Shown here: one piece after another, positions 42,780-54,081 of the stretch
Layout of the letters: each line of letters begins with the position of its first letter
Numbering within the stretch: the stretch's first letter is position 1
Source of the DNA: Hyperoodon ampullatus
Lineage: Eukaryota > Chordata > Mammalia > Artiodactyla > Ziphiidae
DNA: 64,000 nt
Reading direction: 5' to 3'
NCBI GenBank assembly: GCA_949752795.1
Contig: OX457064.1
Coordinates: 39,366,368-39,430,367, forward strand
Notes under the pieces: model-generated
The model's input: the letters and a program-made list of their open reading frames with translations, nothing else
Told to the model about the DNA's origin: nothing
Databases searched by the model: none
Made by a program: the position numbers and the translations under genes

Positions 42780-43119
42780 TGAGGAGTGCATTTTTTTTTT
42801 TATGTTGGGGGTAGGAGTTTATTAATTTATTTCTTTATTTTGGCTGTGTTGAGTCTTCGTTTCTGTGCGAAGGCTTTCTCTAGTTGTGGCAAGCGGGGGC
42901 CACTCTTCATCATGGTGAGCGGGCCTCTCACTATCGCGGCCTCTCCCGTTGCGGAGCACAGGCTCCAGACGCGCAGGCTCAGCAGCCGTGGCTCACGGGC
43001 CCAGCCGCTCCGCGGCATGCGGGATCCTCCCAGACCAGGGCTCGAACCCGTGTCCCCCTCACCGGCAGGCAGACTCTCAACCACTGCGCCACCAGGGAAG
43101 CCCCTGAGGAGTGCATTTT
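42780..43119 (-). mobile_element. CHR SINE, composite type, with 15-bp TSD
   Basis: The element at 42795-43104 is flanked by TGAGGAGTGCATTTT (42780-42794 and 43105-43119). Its head and middle match the short type ('gcgggcctctcac', 'ccgttgcggagcacaggctc') while its 3' part matches the long type ('ggctgtgttgagtcttcgtt'). It ends with an extra tail (GTTGGGGGTAGGAGTTTATT on the plus strand) shared with the copy at 46148. Confidence 0.95.
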
Positions 43120-43252
43120 AAAGCAAAACTTTTTCTTTGTACAAATGAGATATATTTCCATTAGTTCTCTAAAAAGGAGATTAAGTAAAATTTGTTAGCC
43201 ATATTTTTGCAGTTGGAATAAATTGTTCATCCTTTTCAGTGATTGTGGGATT

Positions 43253-43623
43253 AAAATAAAATATCAGGGCTTCCCTGGTGGTGCAGTGGTTGAGAATCCG
43301 CCTGCCAATGCAGGAAACATGGGTTTGATCCCTGGTTCAGGAAGATCCCACATGCCGCGGAGCAACTAAGCGCGTGCGCCACAACTACTGAGCCTGCGTG
43401 CCACAACTACTGAAGCCCGTGTGCCACAACTACTGAAGCCCACGTGCCTAGAGCCCATCCTCCGCAACAAGAGAAGCCACTGTAATGAGGCCCGTGCCCC
43501 GCAACAAAGAGTAGCCCCTGCTCGCCACAGCTAGAGGAAGCCCACACGCAGCAACGAAGACCCAACTCAGCCAAAAATAAATAAATAAAATAAATAAGTT
43601 TATAAAATAAAATAAAACATCAG
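43253..43623 (+). mobile_element. CHR SINE, long type, with 15-bp TSD
   Basis: The element at 43268-43608 is flanked by AAAATAAAA(T/C)ATCAG (43253-43267 and 43609-43623, one mismatch). It has repeated 'ccacaactactga' units and an 'aaataaataaataaaa' tail. Confidence 0.94.
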
Positions 43624-44029
43624 ACTACACATTCTTTTACTATTCTTTAGTGGTTAACCTGGAGATTACAATATCGCATCCTCAATTTACAATTTGCAAT
43701 CTAATTAAAAATTAATACTGCTTATGCAGTTTATGAGCCATCTTAAATCTGAGCCAACATATACCATTTCCATCATGAAATGGATTGTTGCTTTACCTGC
43801 CCAACATTATTGCTTGGTGGGTCCAATGGTACTCAGTTCATGATGAGTTCAATTCAGGCTCCCAGTTCTAGAATGAATGCAGTAGCATGCCTAGAAACTA
43901 CTATTTGACCAGTAACTAGCTCTCTGCTGCCGTATGACCCTTGAAGACTGCACTGTGATACCTCTCAGCTTGACAGGGGCTTCACAAGGCATCCTTGCTC
44001 ACAACAAATACTTCTAGCACCATGGATTA

Positions 44030-44720
44030 GGCTGGGTTATTGTATTACTAACCTATTACTATGTAGTAAATTACCCCAAAATTGATCAGCTTGAAGCATC
44101 AATAAGCATTATCTCATACAGTTTCTGCAGCCAGAAATAGAAGCAGCTTAATGGGGCGGTTCTGGCTTGGGGTTTCTCAGGAGGGTGCTGTGAAGCTTTC
44201 AGCCAGGGATGCAGTCATCTGTGGCTTAAACTGGATCTAGAAGATCTGCTTGCAAGGTAGTTAATTGGGTCTGGATGATGGCTTGCAACTCACTTGGTTG
44301 TTGGCAGAGGACTTAGCTCCTTACTTGCTTCTGGAAGTAGGCCTCAGCTCCTCACCACATGGATCTCTCCAGAGGACTGCGTAAGTGTCCTCATGACGTG
44401 GCAGCTGGCTTCCTGCAGAATAAGTGATAAGGAGAGAGAGGAAGAGAAGACTTTGATTCTTTCTATGACCTAATCTTGGAAGCAACACACCATCATTCTT
44501 CCTTAATAGCAGCCACTCACCTACATCAATACCAAACTTTTTCTTTTCCTCAGCTGCAACCTTCTGCCAGGGACCATACTGGACTTCGCAGATTCTGGCT
44601 GTGCACAGAATCACAAGCGCCCACAGGGGGAAGGAGATCACAGATTCCCGGTGACAGTTCACTACTCCCTCTAGGGTTTTCATCTCTTGCTTGTTTTGAT
44701 TTCAGCCCCACTTCTCCAGT
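44030..44720. repeat. old interspersed repeat, family not assigned
   Basis: 'ctatgtagtaaattacccca', 'cacttggttgttggcagagg' and 'tgacgtggcagctggcttcc' are phrases I recognise from a widespread mammalian repeat, but I cannot name the family with confidence. No coding potential. Confidence 0.45.
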
Positions 44721-44984
44721 GTGTCTGTGGTACAGTGTGATAGTGTCTAGGCACCATCAGATAAGGGGAAATGTCCCTCTGCTTTTTATAAGCTTTAGAT
44801 CTAGCGCTTTAGCTTAGCTGGTGAAGATCAGCAATGCCTTTTGGGTTACCTTACATGTCCGGTTTTGTGTCCCAGCACAAGGCAACTGCTGAAAGCTTTT
44901 CAGTTTTCCCTTCCCTCTAGCAGAGTGCTTTGGTGTAGGCCAACCACAGATCATAAACCCACACCCAGAACTGGCATATGCCTC

Positions 44985-45400
44985 CAAAGGTGAGAGTGAA
45001 AGTCATACGATATATTGTAGTCATACAAAGGAATACTATATAGCAATGAGGACAATGGAATTATTGCTGTTGGCAACATGGTCTATTTTACAATTTTATA
45101 ATGTTGAGTACAAGAAGCCAGAAAAAAATTATTCAACTTCTATGATTCCATTTATATGCCTTTCAAAAACACACAATAAATATATGGCTTAGAAATCAGG
45201 AGGATGGGTGGATAGTAATAGGTCATTGGACTGGTAACAGGAATGAGGAGGTTTTTAGAGTGCTGGTAAGGTTCCATTTCTCGATCTAGGATGCCTGTTA
45301 CATGAACATGTTCATTTTTTGAAATTTTTTTGAGCAAAACACTTATGACTTGTATACATTTCTATATACATGTTTTACTTCAAAAGAAACTTAAGATAAA
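44985..45400 (+). mobile_element. old L1 3' UTR fragment
   Basis: 'acaaaggaatactatatagc', 'caagaagccagaaaaaaatt', 'tatgattccatttatatgcc' and 'ggcttagaaatcaggaggat' are typical of the 3' region of ancient L1 in sense. Confidence 0.65.
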
Positions 45401-45493
45401 ATGTAGGAATTATTTTTCCTTGGTGTTTCTGTTTACATTCAAATGTTTCAAATAATACCACAATAAACATATAATATGCTAATCACAGAAAAG

Positions 45494-45499
45494 TTTAAT
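45494..45499 (-). terminator. LRRC72: possible LRRC72 poly(A) signal ATTAAA
   Basis: In minus sense an ATTAAA hexamer lies about 42 nt after the stop codon at 45541-45543. No better AATAAA was found close by on this strand. Use is not proven. Confidence 0.4.
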
Positions 45500-45540
45500 G
45501 TATAACTGAAAACGACTAGGATTTCTAGAAACCCCAAGGA

Positions 45541-45726
<186 letters not shown>

Positions 45727-46147
45727 TCAGGAAAAAAAATCAGTTAGACCAATGTTTAAGTGAATCAGTGCCATATTTTTCGTTTATCTGTAGTGTAGTA
45801 CCACTGACAAATAACTTTTGGGCCCTACTGACAAATGACTTTCAGGACAAGTAACACCATTTTTATTGTATATATTGTTTATTTTAAAAGCAGAGTGAAC
45901 ATATTTGGGATCAGCTATAATAGGTCTCACATATTCAAGCATTCATATTTCAAATCAGTGGTTAAATGAAATGATTAAAATATTTATATAGATATCATAT
46001 GCATATTAGTATCTTATGTACATTTTATTGAAAAGTTATTATAACTTAATTATAATTATTATTAATAATAGTTAATTATTATATAACTACATTATACTAT
46101 ATTTTGTAAAAGTGCTTGGAGATACTGTTTTTCAAGACTGAATCCAG

Positions 46148-46473
46148 GGCTTCCCTGGTGGCGCAGTGGTTGAGAATCTGCCTGCTAATGCAGGGGACAC
46201 GGGTTCGAGCCCTGGTCTGGGAGGATTCCACATTCCGCGGAGCAACTAGGCCCGTGAGCCACAACTACTCAGCCTGTGCGTCTGGAGCCTGTGCTCCGCA
46301 ACGAGAGGGCCACGATAGCGAGAGGCCTGCGCACCGTGATGAAGAGTGGCCCCCGCTTGCCACAACTAGAGAAAGCCCTCGCACAGAAACTAAGAACCAA
46401 CACAGCAAAAATTAATTAATTAATTAATAAACTCCTACCCCCAACGTCTTCTTTAAAAAAAAAAAAAAAAAAA
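46148..46473 (+). mobile_element. CHR SINE, composite type with extra tail
   Basis: Starts 'ggcttccctggtggcgcagt'. The middle is short-type ('ctccgcaacgagagggccac') and the 3' part long-type ('ccccgcttgccacaactaga'). An ATTA repeat is followed by AATAAACTCCTACCCCCAAC and a 19-nt poly(A). It lies in the LRRC72 intron between its last two exons, antisense to the gene. Confidence 0.94.
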
Positions 46474-47003
46474 TTCCTAAGTGCAATATTAAAACAGAAT
46501 GATGATTTTAAAATTCATCAATATTCATAAATTTAATGTTTTTCATAGTTTTATGAACTATTTCTATTGAAAATATAAATTCCAGTGAATATAAAATGTT
46601 AATAATTGCTCTCACTGAACATATTTAGGGGAACAGTAAATAAAGAAGTAAAGACCTTCATTTATAATATCAGGTAATTCTTAAGTTTTTTTTTTTATGC
46701 TTACTTTCAAGATTTTGTCTTTTTCTTTTTTAACTTTTTTGTCTAACTTCTCCCTCCACCTCACCCCACATCTTCATTTATTTTAGGTTATAATAAAAAT
46801 ATTAAAATATCTAAATACGTCAAATATGAATACATAGTTTGAACTCATATATCATAGGAAGACAGTAATTTTTCTGATCTATTGAAGAGTTAGTCATTTT
46901 TTTAACCCATTAAAATCCATTTTGGGAAATGGGAATAATCTAGGGAATCAACACGATTATGAAATAATCTGATAAGAAAAGGTAAAGTTTAAAAATCACT
47001 TAC

Positions 47004-47031
47004 TTGTCTACATTATTCGCAAATGCAAAGT
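47004..47031 (-). CDS. LRRC72: LRRC72 penultimate coding exon (28 nt)
   Basis: Minus strand: acceptor ATTCTTTTAG|ACTTTG and a strong donor GACAA|GTAAGT. The 28 nt read (x)AC TTT GCA TTT GCG AAT AAT GTA GAC AA(A), giving DFAFANNVDK if the preceding base is G, and join in frame with TMFDDPED of the last exon. The phases (2 bases in, 2 bases out) fit exactly. It is too short for ordinary ORF detection; the evidence is the paired splice sites and the continuous frame. Confidence 0.72.
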
Positions 47032-47829
47032 CTAAAAGAAAAATTCTAAATTAGTATTTTTTAAATGTTTATTCAACATTTTAAAACAATGAAATAATGC
47101 TATAAAGGAAAAAGTCTAGAACATAGCTCTCTGGTTTTTGAGCAATCATTTAGATAATAGTTCAATCGGTCAAAATTGCCATGATACCTAACCTCAAACT
47201 CAAATTTTCTTTCAGATATAGTGCCTTAGGTGTGTCTAAGGTTTTGAGGCAAATTCTTTAATACAATACACGTCTCAAAACTCTGAGAACAAAATGCGCA
47301 ATCAATTTAGTTACCAGCAGAATCCAAGTGGAAATTTTTATAATTAAGATACTCAGTCTCATGTGCGGAAACGGATCATTTTTCTTTTTTCAGATAGGCA
47401 CATGCATCTGTAAATGGACTAATAGACCCAATGAGGAAAAAATATTTAGGACAGTTTAAACCTCTTGGATTCTTGGCATTAACTTCAAAGACACAAAATG
47501 AACAAATCCTAGATCACAAGAATCTACATCTTACCTAGCTTTGGAGCGCAAAGGCTAGTCCTCAAAGCTTGGATTTCTTATGGTATCTTCTAGAGACTGT
47601 CATTACTTTGTTTATTCCTCTCCAGAAGGCCCAATGCCAGGATAATGATGGAATGTACCAGCACCTGTTGGGCCAGCAAAGCCCACAGTCTGAGCTCTTG
47701 CCAACTCACAGGCAGCAGGGAGCACACAGCCTCTGCCTTAGGAGAGGGGTTCACGGCATCGTTCCCTTCACAAGTGGCTAACCCAAGTCTCCCATGTCTT
47801 TTTTCATCACCCCAGATTCTTTCTAATTT

Positions 47830-48760
47830 TTAATTACAAAAAGCTCACATTTTACTTTTGATGAATATAAACAAGAAAATAGTAAAAAGTGAAATCTCCC
47901 TTTGACCTGTCCAATTCCTTATATCAGAATTATCACCGTTATGAGTTTTGTATGTATGCTTCCAGCCCCCATGTGCATATGCACGTGCAGTCACGCACAT
48001 ATATATACACAAAGATTTGTCTGCTGACAAAATTCTAATTTTGTCATTAATCTGCATTATATTACTCCACAACATATTTTTTGTACTCAAAATATACCAT
48101 GGAATGATTCTAAATCCAATTGTTCATATTGTATGGATGTGCCATAAGCTAACATTCTATGAGTGACCATTTAGATTTTCTGTTTTTTCTATTACAAAAA
48201 GTTTCAATTAGCACTTTATACATATATTTTTGTTCATGTGTGCAAATACTTCTGTAGGAGAGAGATTTCAAATTTAATTGCTGTGTTGAATGCATTGCAC
48301 ATTTTATATATGGGTGGATCCTGTCATACTGCCATATGACCTTCCAAGAAAGTTGAACCAGTTTACCCTGGTTCAACTTTCTTGGAAGAGTATGAGTTGT
48401 GCTCTTTTCTCCCCTCAACTTCACCAACCTTTTCAGTGTTTGTCTACCTACAGGATGAAAATGGTATCTCATTGTTTTAATTTGCACTTACTTGCTCACT
48501 AGTGAGGCTGATTGTTAGACATCACATTTTTTTTCCTTCTATAAATGTCCGTATCTTTTGTGACTAGTTTTCAAATTGATTTATAGGAGTCCTTCGAGAT
48601 AATGGGCATTAACTTTTGCCTATTGTATGTATTGCAAATATTTCTTCCAATTGTGTCTTTTAATTTTGTTCCTGGAATTTGAAGAAACTTTAAGTTGTCC
48701 TTGTTTCTCAATCTATTTGGAATACAATTGATTTCTTTCTCATTTTAGGGTTAAGAATAA
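47830..48760 (-). mobile_element. old L1 ORF2/3' fragment, antisense
   Basis: In minus sense a frame near 48487 starts like the conserved L1 MQIKT...RYH...P segment. Plus-strand phrases such as 'aaaatggtatctcattgttt', 'tgcctattgtatgtattgca' and 'aatatttcttccaattgtgt' are typical antisense L1 text. Diverged. Confidence 0.7.
48341..48388. repeat. perfect 21-bp inverted repeat (hairpin)
   Basis: Arms 48341-48361 (starting CTTCCAAGAAAG, ending GAACCAG) and 48368-48388 are exact reverse complements, separated by the 6-nt loop TTTACC. It lies inside an old L1 remnant, where other L1 copies read straight through without an inverted copy. Confidence 0.97.
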
Positions 48761-49599
48761 TAAAATAAAAATGTGTTACAATTGCTTTATAAACATTTTC
48801 AAGAATAGTTTATTTCCAATAAAAGAATTTAGAGTCCTAAATGTGCATGTCACAGTAAGAACAAATATAACAACTATAAATACTATAAGGCACAAGTTTT
48901 AAAAACTTACATAGTGAGTTTTATTAATTTTATTATAAATGTTTGGTTTGTAGAAAATTAGGAGATTGATTAGGGTCATGCTGCCAATTTTGGGGAGGCT
49001 TATAGTCAGCCTTTCTATGAATTAAGAATGTGAATTAAGAAGAAAAAATTTCAAACGCAATGAAATACTCTCCCTATCCTTTCTTCCCTAATTTTGTTTT
49101 TAGAGGTTTGATATGAAAGAAATGTAAAGCACTAAAGGTAGCAATCAGCTATCCTCCTCACACCTGAAAAACTCCCTAGCCCTGAAAAACAGATGGGAGT
49201 TACCATATATTGCTTGTTGCTGGGTGTATTAGCTATTTTTAAGAGTGGAGATTTTCTATCCCGAGATTCCTTTCCTACCACAGCATGGCTTACCCCCACT
49301 AATCCAGTAAACATTCAGTTTGAGCATTAGCTTTTACATGAACTAAAAGAAAAAACAAGGAAGTGGCTGACCAATAGAACAGTCCAACTTATCATGCAGC
49401 TGATATGTGTAAAATCAGGTGTTGCAATGGTTTGCACATTAAGCATCCTAACAGCCAAAGGAAGATATTACCCCCATTTAAAAAAACAGAAGGGTGAAGC
49501 AAATTCATGTCCAAAATAAAAATTGTAATTACTAGCAGAGCTGGTGTTCAAATCCAGGAGAATCTGATCCTAAACCTTGTGTTCTTGCCTCTACACTGG

Positions 49600-49795
49600 T
49601 TGTTCTCTGGTGGGAGTACGCATCAGAATCACCTGAGAGGCTTGTTAAAACATAGCCTCCTGGGTCCACCCTGAGTTTCTAATTCAGTAGATGTTGTTTG
49701 GGGCAAGAATGTGCATCTGTAGAAAATTATGAAGTGATGCTGCTGCTGCTGATTTGGGGACCACACTTCTACAACCACTGCTCTACACTATAGCC
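49600..49795 (+). mobile_element. MER5A hAT-Charlie non-autonomous transposon
   Basis: 'catcagaatcacctgagagg', 'cttgttaaaacatagcctcc', 'gagtttctaattcagtagat', 'tgatgctgctgctgctgatt' and 'ggggaccacacttctacaac' match MER5A from end to end. Confidence 0.88.
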
Positions 49796-49954
49796 TTCTG
49801 CATCCAGAACGTGTCCTCCAGACATTACTTCTATTCTATGGGATATATAGGGGATAAAGGTACACGTTGAATTATACTTTGTGGAAACAATCATACAAAT
49901 TGAGGCCTGGTCCCTACAAAAAGTCATGGAAAAAATTTAAGACTATTTTAAATT

Positions 49955-50193
49955 AAAAGAGTAATCTGGGGCTTCCCTGGTGGTGCAGTGGTTGGGAGTC
50001 CGCCTGCCGATGCAGGGGATGCGGGTTCGTGCCCCGGTCTGGGAAGATCCCACATGCCGTGGAGCGGCTGGGCCCGTGAGCCATGGCCGCCGAGCCTGCG
50101 CGTCCGGAGCCTGTGCTCCGTAACGGGAGAGGCCACAGCAGTGGAAGGCCCAAGTAACGCCAAAAAAAAAAAAAAAAAAAAAAGAGTAATCTG
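49955..50193 (+). mobile_element. CHR SINE, short type, with 14-bp TSD
   Basis: The element at 49969-50179 is flanked by AAAAGAGTAATCTG (49955-49968 and 50180-50193). It ends 'caagtaacgcc' plus poly(A), a slightly diverged 3' end. Confidence 0.96.
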
Positions 50194-51479
50194 CCACAAC
50201 AACCAAATGTAATTGTGAACCCTGACTGGATTCTTGTTTGAAAAAGCAGCTGAGAGGCCTTCAAGATGGTGGAAGAGTAAGACGTGGAGATCACCTTCCT
50301 CCCCACAAATACATCAGAAATACATCTACATGTGGAACAACGCCTACAGAACACCTACACTGAACGCTGGCAGAAGACCTCAGACCTCCCAAAAGGCAAG
50401 AAACTCCCCACGTCCCCACGTACCTGGGTAGGGTAAAAGAAAAAAAGAATAAACAGAGACAAAAGAATAGGGACGGGACCTGCACGAGTGGGAGGGAGCT
50501 GTGAAAGAGGAAAGGCGTCCACACACTAGGAAGCCCCTTCGCGGGCGGAGACTGCGGGTGGCAGCGGGGAAGCTTCGGAGCCACAGAGGAGAGCGCAGCA
50601 ACAGGGGTGCGGAGGGCAAAGCGGAGAGATTCCGGCACAGAGAATCGGGGCAATCAGCACTCACCAGCCCGAGACGCTTGTCTGCTCACCTGCCGGGACG
50701 GGCGGGGCTGGGAGCTGAGGCTCGGGCTTTGGTCGGAGCACAGGGAGAGGACTGGGGTTGGCGGCGTGAACACAGCCTGAAGGGGGCTAGTGCGCCACAG
50801 CTAGCCAGGAGAGAGTCCGGGAAAAAGTCTGGAGCTGCCGAAGAGGCAAGAGACTTTTTCTTGCCTCCTTGTTTCCTGGTTCGCGAGGGGAGGGGATTCA
50901 GAGCGCCGCTTAAAGGAGCTCCAGAGACGGGCGTGAGCCGTGACTATCAGCCCGGACACCAGAGACGGGCATGAGACACTAAGGCTGCTCCTGCAGCCAC
51001 TAAGAAGCCTGTGTGCGAGCGCAGGTCACTCTCCACACCGCCCCTCCCGGGAGCCTGTGCAACCCGCCACTGCCAGGGTCCCATGATCCAGGAACAACTT
51101 CCCCGGGAGAACGCACGGCGCGCCTCAGGCTGGTGCAACGTCACGCCGGCCTCTGCCGCCGCAGGCTCGCCCCGCCTCCCTACCCCTCCTCCCCGGCCTG
51201 AGTGAGCCAGAGCCCCGGAAGCAGCTGCTCCTTTAACCCCGTCCTGTCTGAGGAGGGAAGAGAAGCCCTCAGGCGACCTACACGCAGAGGCGGGGCCATA
51301 TCGAAAGCGGAACCCCAGGTGCTGTGCGAACAAAGAAGAGAAAGGGAAATCTCTCCCAGCAGCCTCAGAAGCAGAGGATTAAATCTCCACAATCAACTTC
51401 ATGTACCCTGCATCTGTGGAATACCTGAATAGACAACGAATCATCCCAAAATTGAGGTGGTGGACTTAGGGAGCAACAC

Positions 51480-51795
51480 TATATATATTATTTTCTTTCT
51501 CTCTTTTTGTGAGTGTGTATGTGTATGCTTCTGTGTGTGATTTTGTCTGTATAGCTTTGCATTTACCATTTGTCCTAGGGTTCTGTCTGTCCGTTTGGGG
51601 ATTTTGTTTTTTTAAGTATAATTTTTAGCACTTGTTATCATTGGGGGTTTGTTTTTTGGTATGGTTGCTCTCTTCTTTCTTTCTTTTTCTTCTTTTTTTA
51701 TTACTTTTTAATTTTTTTATTTTTAATAATTATTTTTTATTTTAATAACTATTTTATTATTACTTTTTTTCTCCTTTTTTTTCCTCCCTTTCCTT
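51480..51795 (+). other. T/pyrimidine-rich block in the older L1 leader
   Basis: A stretch rich in TTTTATT and TTCTTTCTTT sits between the GC-rich 5' UTR and the sequence preceding ORF1. The younger L1 lacks it: there the text runs almost directly from 'atcatcccaaattgagg' to 'gtgcctctgaggtgggag'. Confidence 0.8.
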
Positions 51796-52298
51796 CTGAG
51801 CCATATGGCTGACAGGGTCTCGGTGCTCCAGTTGGGTGTCAGGCCTATGCCTCTGAGGTGGGAGAGCTGAGTTCAGGACATTGGTCCACCAGAGACCTCC
51901 CAGCTCCATGAATATCAAATGGCAAAAGCTCTCCCAGAGATCTTCATCTCAACACTAAGACCCAGCTCCACTCAACAACCAGCAAGCTACAGTGCTGGAC
52001 ACCCTATGCCAAACAACCAGCAAGAAAGGAACACAACCCCACCCATTAGCAAAGAGGCAGCTTAAAATCATAATAAGGTCACAGACACACCAAAACACAC
52101 CACTGGATGTGGTCCTGCCCACCAGAAAGACAAGACCCAGCCTCATCCACCAGAACACAGGCACTAGTTCCCTCCACCAGGAAGCCTACACAACCCACTG
52201 AACCAACCTTAGCAACTGGGGGCAGACACCAAAAACAACAGGAATTATGAACCTGCAACCTGCGAAAAGAAGACCCCAAACACAGTAAGTTAAGCAAA

Positions 52299-53191
52299 AT
52301 GAGAAGACAGAGAAACACATAGCAGATGAATGAGCAAGGTAAAAACCCACCAGACCAAAAGAATGAACAGGAAATAGGCAGTCTACCTGAAAAACAATTC
52401 AGAGTAATGATAGTAAAGATGATCCAAAATCTTGGAAACAGAATGGAGAAAACACAAGAAACGTTTAACAAGGACCTAGAAGAACTAAAGAGCAAATAAA
52501 CAATGATGAACAACAATAAATGAAATTTAAAATTCTCTGGAAGGAATCAATAGCAGAATAACTGAGGCAGAAGAACGGATAAGTGACCTGGAAAATAAAA
52601 TAGTGGAAATAACTACTGCAGAGCAGGATAAAGAATAAAGAATGAAAAGAATTGAGGACAGTCTCAGGGACCTCTGGGACAAAATTAAATGTACCAACAT
52701 TCAAACTATAGGGGTCCGAGAAGAAGAAGAGAAAAAGAAAGGGACTGAGAAAATATTTGAAGAGATTATAGTTGGAAACTTCCCTAATATGGGAAAGGAA
52801 ATAGTTAATTAAGTCCAGGAAGTGCAGAGAGTCCCATACAGGATAAATCCAAGGAGAAACACACCAAGACACATATTAATCAAACTATCAAAAATTAAAT
52901 ACCAAGAAAAATTTATTAAAAACAGCAAGGGAAAAACAACAAATAACATACAAGGGAATCCCCATAAGGTTAACAGCTGATCTTTCATCAAACACTCCAC
53001 AAGCCAGAAGGGAGTGGCAGGACATATTTAAAGTGATGAAAGGGAAAAACCTACAACCAAGATTACTCTACCCAGCAAGCATCTCATTCAGATTTGACAC
53101 AGAAATGAAAACCTTTACAGACAAGCAAAAGCTAAGAGAACTCAGTACCAGCAAAACAGCTTTACAACAAATTCTTAAGGAACTTCTCTAG
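52299..53191 (+). pseudogene. decayed L1 ORF1 (older copy)
   Basis: The ATG at 52299 starts MRRQRNT and is stopped by TAG at 52320. Downstream the sequence aligns by eye with the intact ORF1 of the younger L1 through the C-terminal domain, ending at TAG 53189-53191. Further stops and small indels are present (for example in-frame breaks around 52500 and 52640). No functional RNA-binding protein can be made. Confidence 0.9.
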
Positions 53192-53248
53192 GCAGGAAAC
53201 ACAAGAGAAGGAAAAGACCTACAATAACAAACCAAAACAATTAAGAAA

Positions 53249-53743
53249 ATGGTAATACGAACATACATATCAATAAGAACCTTGAATGTAAATGGATTAA
53301 ATGCTCAAACCAAAAGACATAGACTGGCTAAATGGATAAAAAACAAGACCCATATACATGCTGTCTACAAGAGACACACTTCTGAGTTAGGGACACACAC
53401 AGACTGAAAGTGAGGGGATGGAAAAAGATAATCCATGCAAATAGAAATCAAAAGAAAGCTGGAGTAGCAATTCTCATATCAGACAAAATAGACTGTATAA
53501 TAAAGACTATTACAAGAAACAAAGAAGGACACTACATAATGATCAAGGGATCAATCCAAGAAGAAGATACAACAATTGTAAATATTTAGGCACCCAACAT
53601 AGAAGCACCTCAGTACATAAGGCAAATGGTAACAGCCATAAAAGGGGAAATTGACAGTAACAGAACAATCATAGCAGGGGACTTTAACACCCCACTTTCA
53701 CCAATGGACAGATCATCCAAAATGAAAATAAATAAGGAAACAC

Positions 53744-53747
<4 letters not shown>
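53249..53747 (+). pseudogene. decayed L1 ORF2, 5' part (older copy)
   Basis: Starts MVIRTYISI at 53249 and covers the endonuclease start, with stops in the NGLN and QETH region, up to the KINKETQ segment where the younger L1 is inserted. The rest continues at 60350. Confidence 0.9.

Positions 53748-53749
<2 letters not shown>
53736..53749. repeat. target-site duplication, left copy
   Basis: GGAAACACAGCTTT, repeated at 60340-60353. Joining the older L1 across the insertion with one copy of this 14-mer restores a continuous ORF2 text. The run of T makes the exact right edge ambiguous by a few bases. Confidence 0.95.
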
Positions 53750-53777
<28 letters not shown>

Positions 53778-54081
53778 CACAAATTTAATCAGTTATATGT
53801 ATACATATATTCCCATATCCCCTCCCTTTTGCGTCTCCCTCCCACCCTCCCTATCCCACCCCTCCAGGCGGTCACAAAGCACCGAGCTGATCTCCCTGTG
53901 CTATGCGGCTGCTTCCCACTAGCTATCTACCTTACGTTTGGTAGTGTATATATGTCCATGCCGCTCTTTCACTTTGTCACAGCTTACCCTTCCCCCTCCC
54001 CATATCCTCAAGTCCATTCTCTAGTAGGTCTGTGTCTTTATTCCTGTCTTACCCCTATGTTCTTCATGACCTTTTTTTTTC
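53778..54081 (-). other. 3' UTR of the younger L1
   Basis: Short 3' UTR with a G-rich part in minus sense (gggtgggatagggagggtgg, about 53835-53865). It ends ...ATAACTGATTAAATTTGTG directly followed by poly(A). The last ~75 nt seen in other copies, including 'tataaagcagaaactaac' and AATAAA, are absent. Confidence 0.85.

Larger units (their letters stand above)
38560..45475. other. intergenic region between convergent ANKMY2 and LRRC72
   Basis: About 6.9 kb with no supported gene. It holds reverse MIRs (39610-39830, 42245-42485), an old L1 piece (about 40950-41250), an MST/MLT-type LTR (41665-42020), CHR SINEs (42795-43104, 43268-43608), an unassigned old repeat (44030-44720) and an L1 3' fragment (44985-45400). 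38560-39600 and 39840-40940 appear unique. Confidence 0.85.
47032..49954 (-). other. LRRC72: LRRC72 intron, near part
   Basis: I found no further convincing LRRC72 exon here. A donor-like site near 47537 was examined and dropped. The stretch holds an antisense old L1 (47830-48760), a perfect hairpin (48341-48388) and a MER5A copy (49600-49795). Confidence 0.6.

Noticed and set aside
47530..47600. Possible further LRRC72 exon ending at a donor-like site (minus sense AAGCTAG|GTAAGATG)
   Set aside because: In the phase needed to join the 28-nt exon, a TAA lies about 43 nt upstream and no good acceptor separates it from the putative exon.
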